A stretch of DNA of 64,000 nt from Liolophura sinensis. Lineage: Eukaryota; Mollusca; Polyplacophora; Chitonida; Chitonidae. The position numbers and the translations under genes were made by a program. The DNA is taken from positions 25,367,501 through 25,431,500 of the forward strand of contig NC_088303.1 of NCBI RefSeq assembly GCF_032854445.1, in the 5' to 3' direction. Positions within the stretch are counted from its first letter, which is position 1. Every line of letters starts with the position of its first letter. The notes beneath the pieces were generated by a model that saw nothing but the letters and a program-made list of their open reading frames with translations, made no database searches and had not been told where the DNA came from. Below, piece after piece: positions 1-11,814 of this stretch.

Positions 1-600
1 ATTTCAAATATTTGAGTCAGATCTAGACGTGGGTGGGAAATGTAAACAAGAATACTGAATATTCATGCATAACGAACTAAGGTAACACAACTGGCAATAA
101 CAGTTAAATTTGTCCAATGGCAAAATTATAAAAATAGACTAAACATATAAGGAATAAATTTTGAAAAAACCCGAATAAAGCCAGACGAAGCCACGGTTCG
201 TATTCTGGTTCGAGGACATAAAAACACAAACACGCAAGCGTTCAGCATGCCAAAGCGCGATTTAACAATTTAACCTGATTAGACAGTCACTGGCGGCCTA
301 ATGTTCCAATTTAGTCCTCTCCAGAGGTGGATATAAGACGAATGAAAAAAAAATATGTCACCATCTCAACAAGTACTAGGTTATATCTCGAGTTTCTCTT
401 CGTTGAGCTCTCACCAAGAGAATGTGAGGTCCAAGTGATAATTACTCTCAGATATAAGCAACGTAGACTCTGCTTCTAGGACTACTTTCATGGGTTCGTA
501 AGGGCATTAAAGCCCTTGATCAGTGTTAAGTGCCCTCTTATACCAGAAATGCAGAACACCGTTTTAACTTGCATGTTTGGAAATATTATTGATACAACGC
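1..600. other. Intergenic, nothing recognised
   Basis: AT-rich sequence with no convincing exon, repeat array or RNA gene. Only short chance reading frames are present. Confidence 0.5.
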
Positions 601-602
601 TG

Positions 603-783
603 CAACTATCTTTTACAGATTTACAGCTCGGGGGAAGCCCATGACCGTCAGCAGGTTGCTGACAGACCTTCCCACTTTCGGCCGGAGAGGAAGCCAGCAT
701 GAGCTGGACTTGAACTCACACTGACCGCATTGGTGAGAGGCTACTGGGTCATAACGCTGCGCTAACCAACTCAGCGAGACCAA
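603..783 (-). repeat. SINE family A, truncated copy
   Basis: Shares with the full copies at 47015-47281 and 56099-56348 the central block (GACAGACCTTCCCAC, CGGCCGGAGAGGAAGCC) and the tRNA-like head, which lies at the right because the element is on the minus strand. Read on the minus strand, the head has an A-box-like segment ending in GTTGGTTAGCGC and a B-box-like GAGTTCAAGTCC. The 3' body and the poly(ATTT) tail are missing. Confidence 0.8.
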
Positions 784-844
784 AACTACATGTTCATTTT
801 ATTAAGTAGCTAGTCAGGCACCTGGCGTAGTTAGGAGTAATTAT

Positions 845-1325
845 TTCCCCATGGCTCTTTCGGTTTCCCTTTTTCATTGTCCCGGTTCCCCCATCCCTCT
901 ACCTGTTTCCCATTTTTCTCTGTTCGGTATTCCAGTCCACTAACCGCATCCCTCTTTCTCTTCTGAGTTTCCCCCTTTCCCCCTTTTATTTTCCCTTTCC
1001 ACTTTGCCTTATCTCTGCCCTGTTTTCCCTTTCGTCTACCCGGTTTTCCATTTCCTCTGCCCTGTTTCCTTTGTTTCCTTGTCCGATATCCCTTTCCTCT
1101 CTAAGGTATTCCTCTTTCCCTTGTCCGGATTAGCTCGCCTTTTCTCAGAAAGGCATCCCTTTTCCACTTCCCGGTTTCCTCTCTCTTTCCTGTCCGGTTG
1201 AACTGCCCATTCCTCTGTTCACTTTGGCCTAATGCAGCTAGGTTTCCCCCTTTCCTCTGCCCGGCTTCTCCGTCATCTCTGTGTAGTTTCCCATGTCTCT
1301 TTGGTGTTTCCTCCCCTATAAACCT
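845..1325. repeat. Pyrimidine-rich degenerate tandem repeat
   Basis: About 480 bp of strongly C/T-biased + strand made of loosely repeated phrases such as TTTCCTCTGCCC and GTTTCCC. The period is irregular, roughly 25-30 bp. The open frame across it (MPYLCPVFPFVYPVF...) is a by-product of this composition. Strand asymmetry of this length could form triplex DNA, which is inference. Confidence 0.6.
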
Positions 1326-2690
1326 GACTCACTTCACCACACTATTCTACAGTACATGTACGTCCTAGACCTGCTTTGAAATGAATCGATCAATAAACTG
1401 AAAAAACTGACCTTGGCCTGCTCACCTTTTAAGCTAGAGTGCGCTTTGCTTCTACGCTCTGTATAAGGACAGGCAATTCATTAATATATCTAATCCGCAA
1501 CAACGGACGTAGCGTGAAGGACAGATGAGCCATTAAGGTGTCTTTCCTCTTGTCTATTTACCATAAAACATCTAAAAAACCTATAATATAAGAATTCTTG
1601 TATTTAAATCAGATCAAAAACTGGGATTATTTCAATACTTTTTACGTTATGCATTGCATGCCCATGACTATACCTAAGGCGGATGTGATATAGGTTACAA
1701 TGATTAAATAGAATCTGAGAAATATGACAGTGAATAAATTGTGATTGAATGCAAGTTTAGGATATTTATAATCCTACCTAATGGAGTGAGGACAAGAGAG
1801 AAATCTGTAGACTAAAAGAAAATATATTTGTCGGAGATTAAAGAACGTTTTTGTCTTCACATGGCTGAGTGATTACAAAAGGGTGCTTTTGTTTTTGAAG
1901 ATGAAAGGAAATGCCCATAGTAGAAAACCAGTAGCGAGATGGGTATATAATTGCAGTGAACTGTGTATATTTTTATGATTAAAGAGTTGCTCTCCACTGC
2001 ACCATTATTGTATTCATGAATGATTATATGGTTTAACAGTTTTATACATATTTTCGCAAAAGTTAGTCTGCGGTTGTGCATAAACCCTATACAAATTCAC
2101 GGTATAGAACATAGAAATTTCCAGCATATCATTTATTTTGGCATTCCAAAGTTAATGGATTATGCATTTTTTGCTAATCTGTGCTATTAGACAGGTTAAG
2201 CAATTCGTGAAGTAACTATGAGTAACGAGTGACGTCATTGCTATTTGTGTAAGACGGCACGCCTGGCAAATCTAGGCTGCATCCCCTGCTCGTTTTCTAC
2301 GAGCTGATCGGTACTTATTCAAAGTGTAATTCCGAATACTTGGTGGATCTGGTTATTTGAAGGTAAAAGACAAATGAAGACAACCTACTCTTGAAGCATT
2401 ATTCTGTTGTAAATAGTGGTATTTTTGTTGACAAGAAGTAGAAACTAAAACGAAAATTGCTGGTATTTTATGCCTGTCACTGGCATACGGGCATGAGTTT
2501 TCATGTAACATTCTGTCAGAATTCAACACCGTCGGAGAGTAAGCATCTTGTACAATGGCTAGAAAACTCCCAGGCAGTGATGATTCCGATAAAATATCAA
2601 ACAAAGAAACAAAACCAGCTCAAAAATAATTCAATACACACAACTCAATAAAAAAATTTCTAAGAAAATACAACGGTATGTAGGCCCATA
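1326..2690. other. Intergenic, nothing recognised
   Basis: No recognisable gene, tandem array or transposon relic. Reading frames here are short and have no family signature. Confidence 0.45.
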
Positions 2691-2924
2691 TGCTTAGGAA
2701 CACAACAAATATACAAAGTAAATACGAAAACCAGAAATCTCAGTGATAGAATGAAACTCCGATATACTGGTCCAGGGATACAGGAACCACCAGAAAATCC
2801 TGGATGAAGATGTCACTGGTAGGCCTCTAGCGGTGACACAATCCAAACTTTCCAGGGTAGCACAAACAGAACTGCCGGTCAAGGTAAGGCAGTGAAAAGG
2901 CGGTATGACTCTCCACCCCCACCC

Positions 2925-2946
2925 CAACCACACACACACACACACA
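2925..2946. repeat. (CA)n microsatellite
   Basis: A short run of CA dinucleotides following a C-rich stretch (CACCCCCACCCC). Too short to have an evident role. Confidence 0.7.
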
Positions 2947-3055
2947 AAGAGACGATAAGAATAATAATCTATGCAGGAAAATGTCTCAGGAAAAATGCAG
3001 TAAAACATATGTACAAATTGGACTATAACTGTTTGGATCTGGATTATAAAAATGT

Positions 3056-3139
3056 ATCCACATGCATGGGACTCTCTCCAGATGCATGGGACTCTCTCCA
3101 GATGCATGGGACTCTCGCCACATGCATGGGACTCCCTTC
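3056..3139. repeat. 20-bp tandem repeat, about 4 copies
   Basis: Unit GATGCATGGGACTCTCTCCA repeated about four times. The array ends exactly where the truncated SINE A copy begins, so it appears to have grown at the truncation junction. The overlapping open frames on both strands simply translate the repeat. Confidence 0.85.
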
Positions 3140-3262
3140 GTGGGGAATTCCACGACCATCCGCAGGTTTGCTGCAAGACCTTCTCACGTACGGCCGGAGA
3201 GGCAGCCAACAACACACAGCGACCGCATTGGTGAGAGACTCCTGATTCATTGCCCTCTAATA
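3140..3262 (-). repeat. SINE family A, truncated copy
   Basis: Contains the family blocks CCACGACCATCCGCAGG, CACGTACGGCCGGAGAGG and GACCGCATTGGTGAGAG. The tRNA-derived head is only partly preserved at the right, and the 3' tail half is replaced by the 20-bp tandem repeat. Confidence 0.75.
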
Positions 3263-3384
3263 GTAAGCTGACCGTTTTGCTGTTTCAAGACGGGCGATGA
3301 TTTCATAAATATCAAAGCTCACTAAGCATTGTTTTTAGCTTGAAACCCTATTCACGTTGACCATACTTGGGATATGTTGCACGT

Positions 3385-3432
3385 TTCATAGAACTACTCG
3401 AATATCTGATTAATGACATCTACGTGAAATTC
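3385..3432 (+). pseudogene. Short reverse-transcriptase fragment (PLE-like family)
   Basis: About 50 bp translate to residues close to those at 37640-37690, with a shared core of ELLE, I-N-IYVKF. It is a small scrap of the same RT family whose better copies are at 37463-38908 and 11815-13180. The match is short, so confidence is moderate. Confidence 0.45.
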
Positions 3433-4010
3433 AGCAGCGTCATTCATCAATAGCATGTGGGCATCCCAATGTAAGCACTCTGTGCTTCAGTTTGCATAAG
3501 AATTCTGCAGTGTAAACTAATAGCATTGTACTTTTTGTGAAGCCCTGAAACTGACCATTCCAGCAAATGCATTATTGTATCAAAAATGAAATTAAAAGTG
3601 TGCATAAACTGCACTGAAACTTGCTCTTTCATATGCCAAAAGGTTGAGAAAATAAGGTATCCACATACTATAATGCAGAGTATGAAGAAAAACAAGTTTT
3701 ATCCTTTACATTCAGCAAACGTTGCACAGACGAGCTCCTGCCGGTAAATAATCCATGTTTACGCGGTGATGAAAACATATCCGAGTTCCGCCAGGAGACT
3801 GCTGCTTCCCCAGATGACTTATCTGGATTTGTATATTTATAAAAACGATCGGAGCTTTCAATGTTAATATGAACAGTTGAAATAAATACGCAGTTGAGAT
3901 ACTTTTGCACTCTTTCTTGCTTTATGGTCTTGCATTGTGTATAATACACCGTTGGTCCATAAAATATTTCTAAAGCGTGGTACACTACGTATTGGATTGA
4001 CGTATTGGAT

Positions 4011-4182
4011 ATTACTTATTTATTTATTTATTTGATTGGTGTTTTACGCCATACACAAGAATACTTCTCTTATACTGCGGCGGCCAGCACTATGGTGGGA
4101 GGAAACGGGGCAAAACGCAGGGGAAACCCCCGACCATCCGCAGGTTACTGGAAGACCTTCCCATGTACAGCTAGAGAGCGTA
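4011..4182 (-). repeat. SINE family A, tail and body
   Basis: Starts with the (ATTT)n tail and GATTGGTGTTTTACGCC, then TACTGCGGCGGCCAGCA, GGTGGGAGGAAACG and GACCATCCGCAGG. It breaks off before the tRNA-like head (GCTAGAGAG then unrelated sequence). Minus-strand orientation. Confidence 0.85.
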
Positions 4183-4477
4183 TTGGATAGTATTAAACAC
4201 GTATGACTATCACTTCCAAGTAACTATCTTCCGTTAAACTTTTGATCACTTCAAAACAACGTGGAAACTATAACATCTTCTGTGCTTCAAAAAGCGTTCT
4301 GTTGTGCGTCATTCTTTGTTCATTCTTTGATGGGCGCTATTCGTGTAATTCAATTCGCGCACTTCAGTCATGTAAGTCAGAAATTTGGAAGCAGTCTTTT
4401 GTTTCCAACACTGTTGGCTCAAAGTGCGTCAACTGGAAGATATGCCGTGATTGGGAACACTTTGTCTGCATGTTTTA

Positions 4478-4567
4478 TTTATTAATTTGATAGGTGTTTT
4501 ACGTCATACTAAAGCATATTTCACTTATACGACGGCGGTCAGCATTATTGTGGGAGGAAATGAACTG
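4478..4567 (-). repeat. SINE family A, tail fragment
   Basis: Retains the tail and first body block (GATAGGTGTTTTACGTCATAC, CACTTATACGACGGCGGTC, GTGGGAGGAAATGAA) and then ends. Confidence 0.75.
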
Positions 4568-5650
4568 ATGTAACAAGCTACTAGTAATTCAAAGATAAAA
4601 TATAGCTTCTAGAGCATGCTTCTTAGCCACCCATGTACATGTCGATAATTTACACAATATGACCTTGTAAATATGTCAAGCATAGGAAATCGGTGGTTAA
4701 ACATTTTTGAAACCCTTTCAGTCCTGTATTTATTGATACATTTTAACGATTTTAGAAACAGACAAAAGATACAAGTTTTTTTTTCAACGAAGCAAGATTC
4801 AACTAAAACAGATTGCCGCCACGTAATCGACAAATATTGGAAAATTGGATTTCTTCGCACGTTGATCGCACAGTGCGACCAATCCGTAAAGGATAGAGAG
4901 AAAAATAAGACCCAATTTTTGATCAGCGTGTAAACTTCGTCATAAAGCACACGTTTAATATTCAAAATCAAAGATTTTTGGTCACATGACAGATTCGGTA
5001 ATCGGTGTATTTTTACAGTTTTGAAGATATGAATGTAGAATTTGCAAATGTAATTTGTCCGAACGGGGTGTATTTGCTCAATCGAATCAACCGCTCTCAA
5101 GAAAAAGACATCTAAACGTTTTTAGCGATGTCAATATGGTGGCAAAAATAGATCACGCATGTACACATTGGCATACTGAATGCTGTTACGTTATGTTTCC
5201 AGGGTAATTTGTAAAAGGTATACCATTGCTTCGGTTTCGATGACGTCATTTCTGAGTTGCAGAAGTGGTCACTCCTGGCCTTGTGGAATCTAATGCTGTT
5301 TCCCCTCAACTCTAGAATTATTTGTAAAGGAAATACAAAAACGTCCAGTTTTGATGATGTCACTTCCGGTCGGTTAATATTACAATTACGTTTATATGCG
5401 TTTATTTAATAATCCACAGTGTGGCAGCAATTTTCTTGCGTCATATGACTGAAAAAATGTCAACTACGACACAAAACCCAAGCAAACATACATACATATA
5501 ATAGAGTTTCAAACTTCCTAAATCCCTGCTTAATCCTAATTGCGTGAAATATAAAATAAATTGTGTAAATTCATAATAGGAAAAGTAATATTTTACACTT
5601 TAACCTTTAAATTCCGACTGGTGTGCACATGTTCTTGCTTATGCCCTAGG
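4568..5650. other. Intergenic, nothing recognised
   Basis: AT-rich. A 163-codon minus-strand frame at 4609-5100 and smaller frames on the plus strand overlap each other, lack family signatures and have the residue mix of translated AT-rich DNA. I do not call them genes. Confidence 0.45.
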
Positions 5651-5732
5651 AATGGATCTTGCGATTATCGACTTGGAACGCCCTTTACGGACTACGAATG
5701 GTATAGGAATGTCGGACTTGACGCTTATATTT
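5651..5732 (+). repeat. 3' terminal fragment of the PLE-like element
   Basis: About 80 bp nearly identical to 38832-38910, the right end of the RT element inside the Polinton-like element, and to the reverse complement of 34560-34640. Shared words include ATGGATCTTGCGATTATCG and GACGCTTATAT. Only the 3' end is present, as expected for a 5'-truncated retroelement copy. Confidence 0.75.
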
Positions 5733-6164
5733 AGATTATGTGATTGTTTCTTTTTTCAATAGTTCTTTTTTTCGATTTTCGAAAGATACAAAGTTTTACG
5801 AAAGAGAATTGTTGGCATTTATCAACAAAAAACATGCACTGTTTTGAATATTCAGCAATGGAGGCTGTTAACGTGTATCCTGTGATGGCTTTGAGACTAT
5901 CTAACTAATGTAGCGTATTAAGGTTCGATTCTGAAATGTTAAATGGTTAAGCTGTTGGTTATTTCATGAACATGTGAAAGAAGTCAGCGATATATCGACA
6001 CGTTAAGCAGTGTACTTTACAACTTCTACTTAATCATTTTAGTAATTATAGTGTAGATAATACAGTATACATTATGAACAAATTTTTCTGTACGATAATG
6101 GACGACTTAAAAGGAAAAAAGTTAGAAAAACTACTTATTTTGGGATATAAGTTTTTAGTCGTAT

Positions 6165-6365
6165 GTACGTTTGGATTTTTACGTCGTACTCTATAATTTT
6201 TTAGTCCTATGACGGCTAGGAGTGATTAGGTATCTGTAACATTAAAACCTGCTGTGTCTCCTTGTGACAGGCCGAGTCCATGCTGCCAAGTTGCTGAAAT
6301 ATTATGCCGAAGATACCAGTGGCGCCCCTCCCAGTTACATTATACTGACGCTGTTTCCTTGCTCT
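6165..6365 (-). repeat. SINE family B, diverged copy
   Basis: Matches the body of the family B SINE at 36441-36650 in order: TACGTCGTACT, a TTTTTTAGTCCTATGACG block, CTCCTTGT, GCTG..., ATTATGCCGA and the TTACATTATACTGACGCTG region. Diverged, with no clear tRNA head or target-site duplication. Confidence 0.6.
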
Positions 6366-6369
6366 AACC

Positions 6370-7100
6370 TCTTACTGCTGTGCGCCATGCGAGGCAGCAG
6401 CATGCACCATTTTTAAAGTCTTTGGTATATGCATGACATGACCCTGGTTTGACATAAGCGGTTCAGTGAGTATCATTCCGTCTCTTTGTTCCTATAATTA
6501 TTTTCTCTTCCCCACTGAGAGTTTATTTTCATGTCTGGTTGTTAATGGGAACATTGTATCCCTTCAGTGAAGGATACCGTTCATCCTATGCTTGTTATCT
6601 TGTGCATATCGTATATAAGAAGATTATCTGCCAGAGACTAATTCATACTAGAAGCTGTACTCTGTAATTCCGCCTCAAAGCTGATGGGACTTCGACGAAA
6701 AACAAGAGAGTTTCATCAACGAATCCACCCACCTAGATAACACAGGGTTTGGAGTGGAAAATGGTTCCCTCATCAGATTATACACCAACAGTAAAATAAG
6801 CTGATTCTGGGAGAAAATCCGGGAGACACAAATTAGGAAACCTGAATGAAAGCTCAGTACATATAGGACTGCACGAATGATAAATTAGTGATGCTTAGTA
6901 GACTCTTGATGTGTCCTGATTCTGTGTTAATCTCCAGTGTCTTGAGAGATTAAACTGGTAAATACTCCAAGCCTAAACACACCGCACGAAATGAATGGAA
7001 GGTTTAGGCAGAAAATGTGGGATACATATCGATCGAGTGATCGTATATGGAAGTTGTAAAAAGAACGCCTTGTTGCATTACTACATCGTCACTGGGGCTG
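6370..7100. other. Intergenic, nothing recognised
   Basis: No gene, repeat array or transposon signature seen. Confidence 0.4.
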
Positions 7101-7106
7101 TCCTGG

Positions 7107-8105
7107 CTCTTGGCGGGCCTCATTATGATATCATCGAGACACAGTTTGGGCTATCCGCCTTTTAAAAGATCTCATTATCATATCGCCAAGAGACGCTTGG
7201 GACTGTCGGGTTTTTGAAGGCCCTCATTATGGTTTCCCTGAAAGGCAATTTGGGCTGTCTGTCTTTTGAAAGACCTCATTATGATATCCCTGAGAGACAC
7301 ACGGGGCTGTTTGGCTTTTGAACGACCTCATTATAATATCCTTGAGATACACTTTGGGCTGTCCGGGTTTTGAAAGACACACGAAGCGGTCTGGCTTTTG
7401 AAAGACCTCATTATGATATCCTTGAGATGTACTTTGGGCTGTCTGACTTTTGAAAAACCTCATTATGATATCCCCGAGAGACACACGGGGCTGTTCGGCT
7501 TTTGGGGGACGCCATTACGATATCACCGAGATATACTTTGGGCTGTCCGGCTTTTGAAAGACCTCATAAGCATATCACTGAGAGACACTTTGGGCAGGCT
7601 TTTGAAAGACCTCATTATGATTGTCCTGAGAGATACATTGAGCTGTCTGGCTATTGGGGAACCCCAGTATAATATCCCTCCAAGCGACACTTTTGGGCTG
7701 ACTGGCTTTTGAAAAACCTCAACAAGATATCCCTGAGAGACACTTTGGGTTGTCTGGCTTTTGAAAGATCTCATTATGATATCCCTGAGAGATACATTGG
7801 GCTGTCTGGCTTTGGGAGATCTCATTATGATATATCCGAAAGACACTTGGGAGTGTCCAGCTGTTTTTTGGACCTCATTGTGATATCGCTGAAAGATACT
7901 TCGGACTATCTCGCTTTTGAGAGACCCCATAATAATATCACCGAGAGACACTTGAGATTGTCAGGTTTTCAGATGACCTCGTTGTGAAATCCCCGACATA
8001 CACTTGAGATTATCTGGCCTCCAGGAGATCTCATTATTATATCGACGTGGTACAATTAGGACTAACTGACTTCAAGAAGACCTCATTATCATATCACTGA
8101 CCTGT
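7107..8105. repeat. 52-bp minisatellite, about 19 copies
   Basis: Unit reads approximately CCTCATTATGATATCCCTGA then GAGACACTTTGGGCTGTCTG then GCTTTTGAAAGA. Copies differ by substitutions and by a few nucleotides in length, and the right part is the most diverged. Several frames on both strands stay open across it and translate the repeat (DIIMRSFKSQT on minus). I do not regard these as proteins. Confidence 0.9.
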
Positions 8106-8425
8106 TCCTTGCCGTAACAAGTATGACAACTTTGGCTGTATACCAAATCTCATTGTTCCCTGTAGTGTTAAAGTATCACAGTTTTAGACTGCATGAAATC
8201 ACACGGTTCTTTGACGCGAGAATTATAATAATCCTTAATTGTATACCAAATCACATTGTTCTCTGTTCTGACACTGTATGAAAACATGTAGTTGTGTGCC
8301 GTGACAAAGTATGATCATCTTAAACTGTATAAAGACATGTACTTGGGTGTGGTGACAAGGTATGACAACTTTGGTTGCATACCAAATCCCATTGTTCTCT
8401 GTCGTGCTTAACAAGTATAAAGAGA
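8106..8425. repeat. Degenerate tandem repeat beside the 52-bp array
   Basis: Three or four imperfect repeats of a different phrase, with GTATGACAACTTTGG, GCATACCAAATCCCATTG and TTCTCTGT recurring. Spacing is irregular, so no period is given. Confidence 0.6.
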
Positions 8426-8429
8426 AAAT

Positions 8430-10020
8430 ATGCATAATATAGAGGGGTAATTAACAGGTATAAAGGTACCCCCAAAATGAAATTTTTTTAACAAAAATTA
8501 GGGGGCATATTTTTCTTCATTTAGCATATAAACATAATCTTTGTTTTGAATTCCTTTTCATGTTTCATCTTTTAAATCTATTTTCTTGTTTGGTTGTGGA
8601 TTAGTCTTGGTGGAAATGGTGGAGTTTCTATAATTGCGCTTTTCTCAATTCCGTCCATTTATAAACCTGTTTTGCCAACCTACTAGTAACTCAGTAATGA
8701 GTTAAGACACCCGCGAAATGAATAAATAAACCATAACAATCAAAGGTACAAATAGATAAATAATATCGTATAATGTATCTTAGGTATATGATGAGAGTGT
8801 CAAGTTTACGGATTCAAAATACCTGTACCAGAAAGGATAAATGTTGTGCACATTTTAACCACTCATAACGGGCGCTCTTAAAACTGGAACCTGTCGAAAG
8901 GGAGATAAGTCACTTTAAAGACAGACACTTTTAAAATTCATTTTTAAATAAATTTTTGAGACCAAACAATTCGTGAACGTTTTATCTTGACACAGTTCTG
9001 TGTATTTCTTCTGCTGGAGCCTGGCACGTCTTGATATGTGTAGCACACGGCGTAAATCGACACCCTATAATTGCCGGCTAATTTGGCTAGCGCCACTGTC
9101 GTTACTTCCAGCTGGTGGGTACACGACGGTTGCAGCAATGTTCAGATAATCAGGTAATAATTGGACAGTAATGATTGTATGCTCATATATAACGTGTGAA
9201 GAATGGCCTTCAGGAAGCTGTGAAGTGTTGAGCGCATCTCTTTATCACATGACCATCTTCATTCCAATGAAATAAACACGTGGATAAATGCGCTGTACTG
9301 ATAGAGATAATACAAGCGTGGACTAATTTCATCGCCGTTAGACTGTAATCAATATTTCAGGTCGATAACATTGGCTTGTTCCATAAAACATTGTTCCATT
9401 GTTCCGTTTGCAATCAACGAACTTTTATTTACACATGAGAAAGGTCTTTTTATTGCAAACTAGATTTTCCTATCATCATTTTAGTCCACTTATATTGTTT
9501 AATTCACTCCAGGCTTTTCTCATTGCAATATTGTTTAACAAATTTACCTGTAGCCCTATGGACGGTACTGATAGCTGTGGACCTAACTTGGACATGCTCA
9601 CTCCCACTTAGAAAAAAAAGCGATAAGGTGTTCAAGTTATTATGGCGACATTAGATTGATTGCAGCAATAACACTAACAACGTTTAGTGACCAGATGAAA
9701 ACGAAGAGTTTTACAACAAATACGTTCATAAAATTGAAAAAGAGTAGAAATAATATCGTGGTACAACGATAAAGTAGGTTCCTTGACAGGACACTATTGT
9801 ATCAAGATTTATATTTCGCGTGGCATGCGAGAATACGGGCTGGCCGCTGTTAGTCAGGCGGAATAGTGATTTTTCACGGATAAAAATCATTAACAACGAA
9901 CGGCAAGGCAGTTGACTGCACGTGGATCTCCGATAGATGGCATTTACTGGTGTCTCCTGTTGGATGAGGTGGACACAACACAGTGCTCGTCTCGGCTGCA
10001 GTAACGACCGTGGCCAGGTG
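8430..10020. other. Intergenic upstream of GPCR-1
   Basis: No recognisable gene. Opposed frames at 9726-10148 (-) and 9937-10164 (+) overlap and have no family signature. Confidence 0.4.
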
Positions 10021-10030
10021 CGCTGTCGCA

Positions 10031-10038
10031 TATATATA
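10031..10038 (+). promoter_or_regulatory. TATA-like sequence upstream of GPCR-1
   Basis: TATATATA in a locally GC-richer stretch, about 650 bp upstream of the GPCR-1 start codon. It could be a core promoter element for that gene, but nothing in the sequence proves it. Such words are common in AT-rich DNA. Confidence 0.2.
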
Positions 10039-10682
10039 GCGCGACCAGGTAAGGTGTTCCACCGGCCATCTACCAGACAGCCCATAGGAGAGGTATCTAG
10101 CGCAAAGGAGGCTCCACTGAAGTCGGTCATTCGCTTGGTAATCAACATCCATCTCCAGCACTAACCAACTACAGCCATCTCTGACTACCAGCGTCTGTCC
10201 AATAGAAGAACTTTCACCGGTAACTGAAACAGAAGCTTGCACGCCTGGACGCTATTGCTAAGCATCACTTTGTTACACCATTGTCAAAAACACACCTATT
10301 TACGGTGTTTGTTGTCACTTGCTTTTGAACGTTGAACCACGTTGCTGCAAAGGGGACACTAGTATCATTTTTAGAACGAAGACGATTTGCCACCAGAGAT
10401 AAAGCTAAGCGTGACGTACAAAAACATGTATGTTGAGATTCCACTAAAGTGTTTAAATGGAAATCGCAGCAAAATCGGCTAACGGTTACGCTTTTACAAC
10501 CCATCTAACGACATAACGGCAGTCAGTGTAGGTCAGCTCGGTGTCATAGTCAAACATACGTTTTAACCTGGGGTGAGGGACCTCTTTGGACGTGATGTTC
10601 AACGTGCCACTCGATGCTTACACATTCAAGTGTAATGTGTCTCCATGATGAAAACAAAAGCTTGACAATAACGACGTGAAAT

Positions 10683-10893
10683 ATGATTGACTACACAGAA
10701 TCAGATGTTAACCTAACGTGGATCGAGAAGGAGTTTATCAAAGAGCAGAAGTATGCTGGATTGTTCATTGGTCTGGATATCCTGACAATGATAGCTATCA
10801 TCGTCGGGAACGGCATGGTGCTCTACCTAGTGATGCGCTACAAACGTCTTAGAACGACGACGAACATCTACATTATTTCACTGTGTTTTGCCG
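10683..10893 (+). CDS. GPCR-1 exon 1: N-terminus to TM2 of a class A G-protein-coupled receptor
   Basis: First coding exon of a rhodopsin-class receptor expected in the plasma membrane, signalling through heterotrimeric G proteins. The start ATG begins a short acidic extracellular tail with an N-glycosylation sequon (NLT, residues 10-12). TM1 contains the class A signature G-N (IIVGNGMVLYLV), followed by a basic loop (RYKRLRTTTNIY) and the first part of TM2 (ISLCFA). The exon ends GCC-G with a strong donor GTAAGT at 10894, phase 1. The final G joins AT of exon 2 to give the TM2 aspartate codon. Exon 2 is 10.9 kb downstream and the spliced frame is 996 nt (331 aa plus stop). A peptide receptor is likely from overall style, but the ligand is unknown. 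GPCR-2 has the same intron position and phase. Confidence 0.88.
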
Positions 10894-10954
10894 GTAAGTT
10901 GAGAAGACAAATTATTGTAAAGTACAATCCTGTATGCTGGTATGTGGTTATGTG

Positions 10955-11165
10955 GTTATGTTTTACGTCTTTTACGTCCTAATCAAGAATATTTCACTTA
11001 TACGACGGTGGCCAGCTTTATGGTGGGATGAAACCAGGCCACGGCCATCCGCAGGTTAGTGGATCTTCCCACGTGTGGCCAGAGAGAATGAATTGGACTT
11101 GAACTCACAACTCTTTGGTGAGAGCCTCCTGAGTCAATGTGCCGCACCGGCACGCTAACCATTTT
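10955..11165 (-). repeat. SINE family A copy in GPCR-1 intron
   Basis: Begins about 60 bp after the exon 1 donor. Shows the family order CAAGAATATTTCACTTATAC, GACGGTGGCCAGC, GGCCATCCGCAGG, TCTTCCCACGTG, GAATTGGACTTGAACTCACA and CACGCTAACCA. The body has small deletions relative to full copies. Confidence 0.85.
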
Positions 11166-11242
11166 GTCATGGAGACTCGTTAGGTGGTAAGTTTTTTCTA
11201 CAAACAGTTGCATTGTATATCATTATGTGGTAGTAAATTCAT

Positions 11243-11330
11243 ATTTACTTATTTGATTGGTGTTTTACGCCATAATCAAGTATATTTCACGTATACAACC
11301 ATCGTGGTGGGAAGAAACTGAGCAGAGCCC
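11243..11330 (-). repeat. SINE family A tail fragment
   Basis: Tail and first body block only (GATTGGTGTTTTACGCCATA, AATCAAGTATATTTCACG, GAGCAGAGCCCG), a separate insertion from the copy just upstream. Confidence 0.75.
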
Positions 11331-11814
11331 GTGGCAGTAAGTTATATGATAAACTTGTATAATATACCATAAAACATCGTGTGTGGGGAAAACTCTTAAC
11401 AATGACAGCAATCAAGTCAGTGGATAAGTTTTGCATTGTACCAGTGTATTTCAGTGTAAGGTAAGTTGATCCGACAGTCATTTGTACATTATACACCTGT
11501 TACACGGATACGTGTCATTAGATGATAAAACTGTTTGCCCAGTCATAATCAACATATTACCACTTAGTGCCATATCGTCTCCTCCAACCTTAATAAACCT
11601 AATGTCTAAAACTTATGTAGCTGAGCGTTTAGACAAATTATGTAGACAAAAAACTACTGTACACGCGAATTCCCAGAGTACATAGATACAACACTTACAT
11701 CAAAGAGCTGTTTGTAGGTCGTAACTTCACAAAGACTAATAATTAAGAAAAAAATAAAAAATGGACAAATTTGCAGCTGGTAATGTTTAACGCGGATATT
11801 TTTCAGGGAAGTAT

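Noticed and set aside
2694-3215. 173-codon minus frame including LERVPCIWRESHACG
   Set aside because: It is a chimera of unique DNA, the 20-bp tandem repeat and a SINE.
4609-5100. 163-codon minus frame
   Set aside because: AT-rich residue mix, no recognisable domain, and competing frames on the other strand. No splice or promoter support.
7227-7951. Minus-strand frames with DIIMRSFKSQT repeats
   Set aside because: Translation of the 52-bp array. The frame shifts between copies because 52 is not a multiple of three.
9726-10148. 140-codon minus frame upstream of GPCR-1
   Set aside because: Overlaps other open frames on both strands, has no domain signature, and lies in a GC-richer patch where open frames are expected by chance.
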